From assembly GCA_913776615.1 (NCBI GenBank), contig CAJYPK010000040.1, forward strand, positions 1-64,000: DNA of 64,000 bases, read 5' to 3'. Positions 55,301 to 64,000 of the stretch are shown here, piece by piece. How positions within the stretch are numbered: the first letter of the stretch is position 1; each line of letters starts with the position of its first letter. Under the pieces are notes generated by a model that saw only the letters and a list, made by a program, of their open reading frames with translations, was not told the DNA's origin and made no database searches. This DNA is from an uncultured Hymenobacter sp. GTDB lineage: Bacteria; Bacteroidota; Bacteroidia; Cytophagales; Hymenobacteraceae. A program made the position numbers and the translations under genes.

Positions 55301-56759
55301 ACAGGACGTAGTACGTGCCGGCAGTCGTGCTTGCCGGAATGACAGGCGAACCATAGACGTAGCTGTAGTTATTGCCCGATAAGGAACTCACCGAAGAATT
55401 GCCGATAAGCACATCGTTGGCATCGAGCGTACTATTGGTGGAGAGATAGTAACCTACCGTAGCTGGGGTAGCCGTCGTAGTGCCCAGGTTGTTGAGGGAG
55501 CTTGAGCAGGAGACGGTATTGCCGGCCACTACCTGCGTTGAGCTCAGGTAAGGAGAATAAATAGTGAGGTCAACCGATGAGGTTACAACCGAAAGCGCCG
55601 CGGAAGCTACGTTATTGGTTTCCGAGCCTTCAGCTACCAGGTTGGTTGGGTCGGCTACGAATAACACATAGTAGGAGCCCGGGGTGGTGCCCGCAGGGAT
55701 GTTCAGGGTGGCGGAACGGCTAGCGCTCACGCCAGCCCCCAGGGCCGAGCCCTGGAGGGTTGTCAGGAGTACGTCGCTGGCATCCAGCGTCGCGTTGGTC
55801 GACAGGTAGAAGCCGATATTGCTGCTGCTGGCGCTTAGGGTACCCTGATTGTAGATGTAGGCGCTGGCCACTACCCCGGAGCCAGCCGAAACGCTGCTGC
55901 TATTCAGGCTCGGTTGCGATATAGCGAGGTCAGGGCTCCCGGCCTGGATCGTAACGGCCAGGCTGGTTACGTTATTGGTTTCGTCGCTTTCAGATACCTG
56001 ACTGAGGTAGTCGGCCACAAACAGGATGTAATAAGAGCCGACGGCGGTACTCGCCGGAATGCTCAGCGTAGTGTTACGGGTGGAGGAAGTCCCCGCGGCG
56101 AGGCTGCCCCCGTTGCTGTTGGCCAACAGCACGTCGTTGCTGCTGAGAACGTTATCGGTCGAAAGGTAATAGCCCAGGTTGCTGCTGCTAGCCAAGCTGC
56201 TCGTCGAGTTAACGATCGTCGCAGTAGCAGCCGTAGTACCACCCGCCTGCAGCGTGGTCGAACCCAGGTTGACGCTCGACACGGTGAGGTCGGGTAGCGC
56301 GGCCGCAGTTATGCAGCTGATAGTCGCCGTAAAGCCCGCTGCCTGATACACATCGTCCGAGGTAAGCCGGATGGTAAGGGCACCGCTGGTGTTCGAGGCG
56401 TACAAGGTGCCCGGGAGAGTAGTGCCGGTGAAGGTGCCCAGCAAGGGTGCCGAAGTCGAAGTGCCGTCGTACACGAACACAAAATCGTAGTTCACTTCCA
56501 AGGCGAAGGACGTGAAATCCAATTTGATGATGTTGCCGGCCGTGGCAGGCCGCAGCGTTACGGCGCCGTTAGAGTTTGGGGAGTAAACGTTACCGGCGCC
56601 CCCGTCGTCGGAAAGCGTACCTGAGCAGGTGGTATAACTGGCCGTGCCGGATGTCGGCACCGAGTAGGATTGGGCCTGGACCTGCTGGGGTCGCAGTCCC
56701 AGCCAGCTCATGCCCAACAGCACAGCCAGCACCCGGAAATAAAAAGTAAAAATCTTCAT
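52377..56759 (-). CDS. Secreted CUB/CARDB repeat protein with T9SS C-terminal domain
   Basis: Signal peptide; CUB-like CSGTLSDDGGAGNVYSPNSNGAVTLRP; nine CARDB repeats (GYYLSTNSTLDANDILIG...GSYYVLFVADYLNQLAESNESNNV); second CUB-like domain; CTD ELSVFPNPVSAAPLRVQ...GVYLLQLTGTDLNATRRVVIE. Confidence 0.92.
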   Translation of the reverse strand: MKIFTFYFRVLAVLLGMSWLGLRPQQVQAQSYSVPTSGTASYTTCSGTLSDDGGAGNVYSPNSNGAVTLRPATAGNIIKLDFTSFALEVNYDFVFVYDGTSTSAPLLGTFTGTTLPGTLYASNTSGALTIRLTSDDVYQAAGFTATISCITAAALPDLTVSSVNLGSTTLQAGGTTAATATIVNSTSSLASSSNLGYYLSTDNVLSSNDVLLANSNGGSLAAGTSSTRNTTLSIPASTAVGSYYILFVADYLSQVSESDETNNVTSLAVTIQAGSPDLAISQPSLNSSSVSAGSGVVASAYIYNQGTLSASSSNIGFYLSTNATLDASDVLLTTLQGSALGAGVSASRSATLNIPAGTTPGSYYVLFVADPTNLVAEGSETNNVASAALSVVTSSVDLTIYSPYLSSTQVVAGNTVSCSSSLNNLGTTTATPATVGYYLSTNSTLDANDVLIGNSSVSSLSGNNYSYVYGSPVIPASTTAGTYYVLFVADYLNQVTETNENNNVNYASITVAAPTVDLYVSGATISPSQTFAGNVISTSGYLYNQGNITASPARVGYYLSTNSTLDASDILIGNSSLSSVSTGYYNYSYINGSATIPAGTAAGSYYMLFVADYLNQLAESNENNNVSAVSLTIIASGADLSFYSAYISPSQATAGTAVSTSGYVYNQGNITASPATVGYYLSTNSTLDANDILIGNSSLGSVGAGSYGSINGSATIPVGTAAGSYYVLFVADYLNQLAETNESNNVSAASLTVVTPSVDLYPYSTYISPSQTTAGATVSTSGYLYNQGNITASPATVGYYLSTNSTLDANDILIGNSSLGSVSPGYYNYSYINGSATIPVGTAAGSYYVLFVADYLNQLAESNESNNVSAVSLTVITPSVDLSFYSAYISPSQTTAGTTVSTSGYVYNQGNITANPATVGYYLSTNSTLDASDILIGNSSLGSVGAGSYGSINGSATIPAGTAAGSYYVLFVADYLNQLAETNESNNVSAISLTIRATGPDLSFPYAFSLSTSQAFAGSTVTTTCYLANTGTTAASPATVGYYLSTNSTLDASDILIGNSSTNSISAGNYATLYSSMVIPANTAAGSYYVLCVADYLNQLTESNESNNLVALYLQVSVSTTDLSILSPAATPTAVANGGTVAANCFIFNGGTTTASSSTVGFYLSTNTTLDETDVLLGTSTGGSLGYGIAASRSASLTIPITTQAGNYYLLFVADPTGAVAETDESNNVGTVALSVTSSFNGYAVPFMGSTTITACSGTVYDNGGTGDYANSSNGTLTIRPGTTGMATQLTFTSFNTELYSDYLYIYDGPNTSAPLLGGYSGAYSSGLGTIRASSTNTSGALTLRFVSNSSYATAGFQANISCVQILAAREQTAGYELSVFPNPVSAAPLRVQLNGLGARTDATLTLRNSLGQLVTTRSLALLPGRLNQTEIETTGLAAGVYLLQLTGTDLNATRRVVIE

Positions 56760-56815
56760 TTAGAGAGGGAAAAGAGGGCGATGATGAATTGATGAGGTAA
56801 AAGTACTAGTATAAA

Positions 56816-56857
56816 AAAGCCTCTCAACTATTTTTGAAAAAATAGTTGAGAGGCTTT
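56816..56857. terminator. Long terminator-like hairpin
   Basis: aaagcctctcaactattttt g aaaaaatagttgagaggcttt. Confidence 0.75.
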
Positions 56858-56886
56858 AACAATGAAGTGTTTATCTACCTTCGTCT

Positions 56887-57201
56887 TTATTCCTTCTCGG
56901 CCGGGACCAGCACGAAAACATCCTCGCCGGGGCGCTTCATCAGGTACTTTTCGCGGGCAAATTTTTCAAGCAGGGCCGGTGAGCTCAGCAGCTCGGCGCG
57001 GTCTTGCTGCACCAGCTTGATGTTGGATTCATAATACTCCTTCTCGTTGCGCAATTCCTGCCACTTGTGGTACATGTCGTACTGCTTGCCCAGATCGTTG
57101 GAGTCAAACAGCGTCATCCACACCACGAAGCCGGCGCCCGTGAGAAAGTAGAAATTGCGCAGCACGCGCAGCAAAGGACTAAGAACCGAAGGAAGCTGCA
57201 T
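56887..57201 (-). CDS. FtsB/DivIC septum formation initiator family
   Basis: Short TM protein then coiled coil; LEKFAREKYLMKRPGEDVFVLVPAEKE. Confidence 0.85.
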   Translation of the reverse strand: MQLPSVLSPLLRVLRNFYFLTGAGFVVWMTLFDSNDLGKQYDMYHKWQELRNEKEYYESNIKLVQQDRAELLSSPALLEKFAREKYLMKRPGEDVFVLVPAEKE

Positions 57202-57210
57202 AGACTATAC

Positions 57211-57291
57211 ATGTAGGGTAAGCTTTAGCTTGCCCGGCGTGAGTGAGTCACGGCCCACCTCACGCCGGGCAAGCTAAAGCTTACCCTACAT
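57211..57291. repeat. 81-bp palindromic repeat, copy 1
   Basis: atgtagggtaagctttagcttgcccggcgtgag...ctcacgccgggcaagctaaagcttaccctacat. Confidence 0.9.
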
Positions 57292-57294
57292 TTT

Positions 57295-58661
<1,367 letters not shown>

Positions 58662-58672
<11 letters not shown>

Positions 58673-59726
58673 CGGCCAGCAGCTCAGCTAGTCGGGTGAA
58701 TAGTACCTCGTTGCCGGCTTGTTGGTAGCTCGCCAGGGCGGCTTCGAATTGCGGGAGGTCGGCCAGGAAGGCTTGCACGTTGGTCGCCGTGATGGCTTCG
58801 AAATGCCGGCCGTAACCCAGTTTCTCGATCTCGGCGGCATTCAGCCACTGCTCAAACTGGGCCGGAATGGGCACTGCGCACACCGGTTTGTGCAGGTACA
58901 CGGCCTCCGAAATCAGCGAAAAGCCGCCGTTGGTGAGCACGGCGCGGCAGCCGGCCAGCTCGGCGATGAAGCCGGATTCGGAGAAGGGACGCAGCAGCAC
59001 GTTGCCGTGGTTTTCGTCCTTATTGAAGCCGTACACCCGGAATTCCTGCCCGGGCAGCTGCTGCAAAATCTCTACCAGGTCGGTTTGGTTGGTGGCCGTT
59101 TGGTACACCAGCACGTACTCGCCCCGGCTGGGCTGCGCGGCCTGAATTTCGGGCCGGATAATACTGGGCACCAGCGTAGTATTCTCGGCGTAGCGCAGGC
59201 GCAGCGGCAGCTCGAAAAAGGTAGTGATAAGGTAATGCCGGGCGCGGGGCAGCTTGGCCCGCACAATGTAGCGGGCCAGGTCGTAATGCTCGCGCTCCTC
59301 GTCGGGGATGGTCACGTCGAGGTGGGTGCGGCTGATAATCTGCATATTGTCGATGCTGATCACCGGCACCCGCAACAGCTTGGCGAAGAAGTAGCTGAAC
59401 GACTCGAAATCCGAAATCACGACCTCGGGCCGGAAACCGTGCAGCAGCTGCCGGTACTGCCGGAAATTGACTTGCAGCGCTTCGGGCGCGTTACGCAGCG
59501 TGAGGCTGACGGTGCGCGATTTTGAGACCGCCAATTCCTTGTAGGCCAAGTGAAAGCCTTTGATTTCGAGCACGCGGCCGGGAAACGTTTTGTCGAGCAG
59601 CGTAAAGGCGCGGGAGCTGCTCACCACGCGCACATCGTGACCCTGCTGCAACAGCCAGGCAATAAGAACTTTGCTGCGCGTAGCGTGGCCGAGGCCCTCG
59701 CCGGGCACGCCGTAGAGAATAGTCAT
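58662..59726 (-). CDS. Glycosyltransferase-like protein (GT1/MurG-like fold)
   Basis: MTILYGVPGEGLGHATRSKVLIAWLLQQGHDVRVVSS, LTNGGFSLISEAVYLHKPVCAVPIPAQFEQWLNAAEIEKLGYG. Confidence 0.82.
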
Positions 59727-59922
59727 GGAAGAAAGAAGGGAAGGAACAGCCGGCAATTACGGCCCTGCTACTACGTTGGCCCACCGGGCTGGGTCGGGAA
59801 AAACCGACCGCTGGGCGATGTCGGGCGGGTGAATGTCCGCTGAATTGTTTCTTGCATCGCTAAGGAAGCCGGCTTGGCCCGGTTTTCGATTTACGGGCTC
59901 CGTGCTGTTGTCTTCGCTTTCT

Positions 59923-60879
59923 ATGCTGAACTTTTCAACTCTCTCTTCTCCGTTGCGGGTGCCGCTGGGCCGCGCCGCCCTGCTGTTCCTGCTAGCGGCT
60001 ACGGCCTGCACTGCCCCGCGCGGCATCACGACCTCGGGCAAGGTGACGCCCCAGGGCGAATTCCGGCTGGCTTACAACCAGGGCTTCAACGTAGGCACCG
60101 CCCCGCTGAGTAAGGCCGGCTCGGCCGTGCGCGATGCCGCCAGCCGGCTTGGCAACCAGGCTGGCAGCGGCGATACCGTGCGCTACTCGGGTGCCGTGAG
60201 CAGCGTGCAAACGGCGGCCTTGGCTTACCTGCTCGACCCCGTGCAGACTACCGCCGATTTCAGTATTCGCTACGGCGTGGTACCGCGCCTCGACGTGGGG
60301 TACAAATACGCGTTCGGCTCGCACGTATTCGACACGCAGTTCCAGCTGCTCGGCCCCACCGGCTCGGTCGAAGATCCTGCCCGCGGGGCGGCCAGCGGCA
60401 CCACCTACGCCAGCGTGGGGCTGCAATACGCTATTCAGCGGGCGGCGCTGCCCAGCCTGCCGTTTCTGTCCGACCTCAACAACCTGCTGGGCCTCTCCGC
60501 CTCGCGCCACGATATTCTGATTCCGCTCACGGTCAGCCAATCATTTGGTCCTGAAGAATCGATCGGGGCCATCAGCTACGGCGCGGTGTACGCCCACTCC
60601 TGGGTGAGCTACGGCTTTACCCCGAGCAACCTTTACGACCGCGCTGGCGGTAACAGATTGCCCGCCCTGCCGAAGCAGAGCCGGAATTTCTCGTCCTACG
60701 GGGTATTTCTGAACCTGAAGCTGGGCTACAAATACGTGTACGTAGTGCCCGCTCTCAGTATCTACTACCAAAACTACGGCACCTACACGCTGGTCGATGG
60801 CAGCTTGGCTTCGCTGAGCGGGGCTACGTTCGTGCCCTCGCTGGGCTTGCAATTCCGCATTCCCAACCTGTCGCGTTAG
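59923..60879 (+). CDS. Hypothetical lipoprotein/outer-membrane protein
   Basis: Lipobox-like LFLLAATACTAPRG; beta-strand-rich remainder. Confidence 0.65.
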   Translation: MLNFSTLSSPLRVPLGRAALLFLLAATACTAPRGITTSGKVTPQGEFRLAYNQGFNVGTAPLSKAGSAVRDAASRLGNQAGSGDTVRYSGAVSSVQTAALAYLLDPVQTTADFSIRYGVVPRLDVGYKYAFGSHVFDTQFQLLGPTGSVEDPARGAASGTTYASVGLQYAIQRAALPSLPFLSDLNNLLGLSASRHDILIPLTVSQSFGPEESIGAISYGAVYAHSWVSYGFTPSNLYDRAGGNRLPALPKQSRNFSSYGVFLNLKLGYKYVYVVPALSIYYQNYGTYTLVDGSLASLSGATFVPSLGLQFRIPNLSR

Positions 60880-60921
60880 TGAGAATGCTCCCTATTCTTC
60901 TGCCCATCATTCCACCTCGTT

Positions 60922-60960
60922 TGTCATGCTGAGCCTGCCGAAGCATGATAAGCGAGGTGA
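60922..60960. repeat. Dispersed repeat, GTCATGCTGAGCCTGCCGAAGCATGATAAGCGAGGTG
   Basis: Matches the 4324 family. Confidence 0.65.
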
Positions 60961-60993
60961 TTAAAAGGTGTAAGCGCAATATTCTAAGCAAAT

Positions 60994-61022
60994 AGGCCCC
61001 GACTCGCCAGAGTCGGGGCCTT
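60994..61022. terminator. Bidirectional terminator-like hairpin
   Basis: aggccccgactc gcca gagtcggggcctt. Confidence 0.75.
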
Positions 61023-61047
61023 GTCGTTTAAAGAAAGAGAATAGCCG

Positions 61048-62346
61048 CTAGGCAGCCTCGCCGACCGCTCCACCGGCCACTACCGTCAGCATGTCGGCAG
61101 GGTTGAGGTAGGTGCGGGCCAACTCTTGCAGCTCGGCGGCGGTAGCGGCCTGCGTGCGGCGCACAAGCTCGGCGTAGTAGTCGGAACGCAGGCCTTGCAG
61201 CACCACGTAGCGGTAGCGGTCGGCCTGCTCAAAGACGGTGGTAGTTTCGCCCAACAGCTTGCCCAAGGTGTAGTTTTTGACGGTTTCCAGCTCATCGTCG
61301 CCCAAGGGCTCGGTCTGGAGGCGGGTTAGCTCATGAGCGATTTCGTGGCGAGTAGCGGCGGCGCTCTCCCCGTTTACGTCGGTGCCGATAACCAGGGCCA
61401 TGGCCTCCTCGCGGGCCACTGCACTGGCGTGGATGCCGTAAGTAAAGCCCTTGTCTTCCCGAATGTTGCGCATCAGGCGCGAGCCGAAATACCCACCCAG
61501 AATTTTGATCAGTAGTAACAGCTCCGGCGTCTGGGTTTCGGTGAGGGCCGGCCAGCGGCGTCCTACCCGTAGCGAGGCCTGGATGCTGCCCTCAACTGGT
61601 ACCGTGACGAGGCCAGTGGGAGCGGTAGGCAGGGCCGCCGCTGGTGCGGCCGGCGCGGCCTCGGGGCCAGGGGCGGGTTGCCACTGACCCAGCACGGCGG
61701 CTACCTCGGCCGCGTGACCGGCCACATCGCCGCTCAAAAATATCTCGGCTCCCGCCGGCGCGTAGGCCGTGGCGTGGAAGGCCCGCAGCTCGTCGGCCGT
61801 GAGCTGGCTAAAGGAAGCCTCGTCGAACGGTCGCCCGTAGGCGGAGCCTGCTCCGAAGAGCTGGCGATTGAATTCCTCGGTGGCGCGGTAGCTGGTTTTC
61901 TGCCGCTCTACGCGCATATTCTGGCTCATGCGCTGCTGGGTTTGGCGCAGCTCGTCTTCGGGGAAAGCGGGTGCGGCCAGCACTTCGGCTACCAGCGGCA
62001 GCAGGGCGGGCAGGTGGCGAGCCAGGCAGTACAGCGTAAGCGTGGCGCGGTCGGGGCCCGCCTCGCAGTCGAGCGAGGCTCCGTAGAAGGCAACTGTATC
62101 GGCGATTTCGCGGGCCGAGCGGGTGGTCGTACCCTCGGTGAGCATGCGGGCAACTAGCTGCGCGAGGCTGGGCTGCGGCTCCTGGCGCTTGCCGGCGGGC
62201 AGCACCACTTGCAAGCGCAACACTGGCTGGGCATCGTGGGCCAGTACGTGCAGCCGGGCGCCATTGGGCAGGTGGCTCACCGTCGGCGTGGGCAGCACGA
62301 GCTGGGTAAGAGGATGGGTGGGTGGCGGCTGAAGTCGGTTGAGCAC
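61048..62346 (-). CDS. M16 family metallopeptidase-like protein
   Basis: Two-domain insulinase-like organisation: LPNGARLHVLAHDAQPVLRLQVVLPAGKRQEPQPSLAQLVARMLTEGT, GGYFGSRLMRNIREDKGFTYGIHAS. No HxxEH seen, consistent with the non-catalytic partner type. Confidence 0.85.
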   Translation of the reverse strand: MLNRLQPPPTHPLTQLVLPTPTVSHLPNGARLHVLAHDAQPVLRLQVVLPAGKRQEPQPSLAQLVARMLTEGTTTRSAREIADTVAFYGASLDCEAGPDRATLTLYCLARHLPALLPLVAEVLAAPAFPEDELRQTQQRMSQNMRVERQKTSYRATEEFNRQLFGAGSAYGRPFDEASFSQLTADELRAFHATAYAPAGAEIFLSGDVAGHAAEVAAVLGQWQPAPGPEAAPAAPAAALPTAPTGLVTVPVEGSIQASLRVGRRWPALTETQTPELLLLIKILGGYFGSRLMRNIREDKGFTYGIHASAVAREEAMALVIGTDVNGESAAATRHEIAHELTRLQTEPLGDDELETVKNYTLGKLLGETTTVFEQADRYRYVVLQGLRSDYYAELVRRTQAATAAELQELARTYLNPADMLTVVAGGAVGEAA

Positions 62347-62349
62347 GGG

Positions 62350-62515
62350 AGAAGAGTTATGAGTTAAAAGTTAAGAGTTATGAATTTGAAGCTGTGAGTG
62401 GAGCGAGCCAGGTAAGGAGGCTAGCTTACCAAAAATCAGGGCTGAGAAGCGGCGGCTGACTCAGCCCCAACCTCTCAGCCCCAACTCATAACTCACAACT
62501 TTTAACTCATAACTA
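62350..62515. repeat. Inverted pair of AACTCATAACTTTTAACTCATAACT repeats
   Basis: gagttatgagttaaaagttaagagttatgaa ... caactcataactcacaacttttaactcataacta. Confidence 0.7.
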
Positions 62516-63730
62516 ATTAGGCAGGGTGCCCTGCGTACCCCCAGCGCCGCGCTCGTCAAAGGCGTCGGCCAGCTTGTTGAGGTTGAAGTGCAGCGACACC
62601 CGGATGGTATTGGCCACGGGGTTGGCTTGGGCGTTGGGCACGAGGTAGGTGCCATCGACGCCGAATACCGACAGCCGGGCGCCCAGGCCGAAGCTCAGGT
62701 ATTGGCGATCGCCAGAGTTAGGATTCTCGTAGAAGTAGCCCACGCGGGCCGCGATGGTATTGTTGTACCAGTATTCGAGGCCGGTGTGCAGGTTGATTTC
62801 TTGCAATTCCCCCTTGAAGCCAGCCGGCGAATCGTGAAAGGAGCTGAAAATGCCCGCTACGATGCCCTGCTGCTGACGCTCGTCGTTGATCTGGCGCACG
62901 CGGTTTACCTGCGTGGCGTCGCTGGCGTTGTAAGGATCCTCGTAGTAGGGCGAGGGGATGAGCAGCTTGGTAGCGTCGAAAGCCAGCGTAATCTTGTTGT
63001 ACGAGTCAATTTCGCGGGTGATGGCCGTGCCCAGGCGCAGCTGCGTGGGCAGGAAGCTGGGGGTGCTGGGATTAGCATACACCATCTTGTTGCCGAGATT
63101 GGAGAGGGCCGCGCCAAAAGCCAGGTTGTACACGCCCGTGCCGATGGTGGCATCCTTGCTGTAATACGCGCCCAAGTCGGCGGCGAAAGAGTTGCCCGCC
63201 TGCGCATCATTGCCCGGCGTGTTACCCACCAGGTTGGAGCGCACGTAGCGCGCCGAAATGCCGAGGCCGAAGTTTTCGCCCAGCTTCTGCCCGTACGATA
63301 CGGAGAAGGCGTATTCCTTGGGGTCGAAGGTGCCGTTGGGCAGGTTGCTGCCGTCGCGGTAATCGATGCGGCCCAGGCTGAAATACATGAGCGAGGCCGC
63401 GATGGCGCCCCGGTCGCCCACCTTACCGTAGCCCGAGAGGTAGCTCAGGCTCATGTCGTCGGTTACCTGCCGCAGCCACGGCGAGTACGAGGGCGAGGCC
63501 GCGTACTTGTACTCGACAAAGCCCAGCTTGCCGGGGTTGTAAAACGCCGCGTTGGCATCGGGCGAAGTGGCTACCCCGGCATCGCCCAGGGCCGCGCCCC
63601 GGGCGTCGGGGCTGAGCGTCAGGATGGGCACCGCCGTGGTAATGGTGCGAATGGTAGTCTGGGCGAGCGCGGCCGAGGAGGTGAGCAGCACCAGCGCCGG
63701 CGCCAGACGTAGCGTACGAGAAAAGGTCAT
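62513..63730 (-). CDS. porV: Type IX secretion outer membrane protein PorV
   Basis: TTAVPILTLSPDARGAALGDAGVATSPDANAAFYNPGKLGFVEYKYAASPSYSPWLRQVTDDMSLSYLSGYGKV. Confidence 0.92.
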   Translation of the reverse strand: MTFSRTLRLAPALVLLTSSAALAQTTIRTITTAVPILTLSPDARGAALGDAGVATSPDANAAFYNPGKLGFVEYKYAASPSYSPWLRQVTDDMSLSYLSGYGKVGDRGAIAASLMYFSLGRIDYRDGSNLPNGTFDPKEYAFSVSYGQKLGENFGLGISARYVRSNLVGNTPGNDAQAGNSFAADLGAYYSKDATIGTGVYNLAFGAALSNLGNKMVYANPSTPSFLPTQLRLGTAITREIDSYNKITLAFDATKLLIPSPYYEDPYNASDATQVNRVRQINDERQQQGIVAGIFSSFHDSPAGFKGELQEINLHTGLEYWYNNTIAARVGYFYENPNSGDRQYLSFGLGARLSVFGVDGTYLVPNAQANPVANTIRVSLHFNLNKLADAFDERGAGGTQGTLPN

Positions 63731-63847
63731 ATAAGTCGGCAAATAGCTCGGTTACAAGAGGAGGCTGGCCGCTGGCCAAAAGTTGCAAGTGAAAAAGGAC
63801 GCCGCCAGCGCCAGCGCACGCCAACAACGTTAACTAGAAGAATGAGT

Positions 63848-64000
63848 TTAGTTCAACAAAACTAGCTTCTCAAATTTAGTCGCGGCCTGGCCATCGGGCG
63901 TGCGCACGCTCACCCGGTACACGTACACGCCGCGAGCCAACTGGTCGTTGTAGTCGTCGCGGCCGTTCCAGGTTAGCGCCGCATCCTGCAGGGTGCTGGG
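63848..64000 (-). CDS. porU: PorU C-terminus (T9SS sortase; cut by window edge)
   Basis: Minus strand reads PSTLQDAALTWNGRDDYNDQLARGVYVYRVSVRTPDGQAATKFEKLVLLN, typical PorU end, upstream of porV. Confidence 0.75.
   Translation of the reverse strand, partial: PSTLQDAALTWNGRDDYNDQLARGVYVYRVSVRTPDGQAATKFEKLVLLN

Noticed and set aside
52377-56759. Repeat-rich stretch considered as a CRISPR array or tandem satellite
   Set aside because: Repeats are ~350 bp, keep an open frame and encode CARDB domains; no short spacer-repeat structure.

Overview
A GC-rich Bacteroidota chromosomal window, most like Hymenobacter or a close relative. Taxonomy is inferred from gene content: porU/porV, SusC/SusD, a MurF-Alr fusion, T9SS C-terminal domains and TAnnTTTG-like promoters. 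Most of it is ordinary chromosome: recX, YfhO, feoAB, susCD, rnd, mltG, dtd, anmK, eno, an M16 peptidase and porV. The standout region is about 12.8-28.8 kb, a compound RiPP locus. Subsystem A has three paralogous GG-leader precursors ending in CTQNT(G/S)CG, a fourth divergent Cys-free peptide, a canonical radical SAM/SPASM maturase, an orphan protein, a C39-peptidase ABC exporter and a very short HlyD-like protein. Subsystem B has a full-length LanB-type dehydratase, a divergent LytTR response regulator and LytS-type kinase, a 50-aa Ser/Thr-rich peptide with no cysteine, and a LanC-like protein in which the zinc-ligand motifs read WQRG and LARG instead of WCYG and LCHG. A precursor without cysteine next to a cyclase without its zinc site suggests dehydration without lanthionine formation, and this is the main candidate for a new system. 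A perfect 11-bp direct repeat with 21-bp spacing upstream of the Cys-free precursor fits a LytTR-regulator operator. The window also carries several families of dispersed palindromic repeats (one inserted in frame in murF-alr, one flanking eno, one with 72-bp inverted arms), a nine-CARDB-repeat T9SS protein with a visible two-domain duplication, and two IS remnants. All calls come from reading the sequence; no database search was run.
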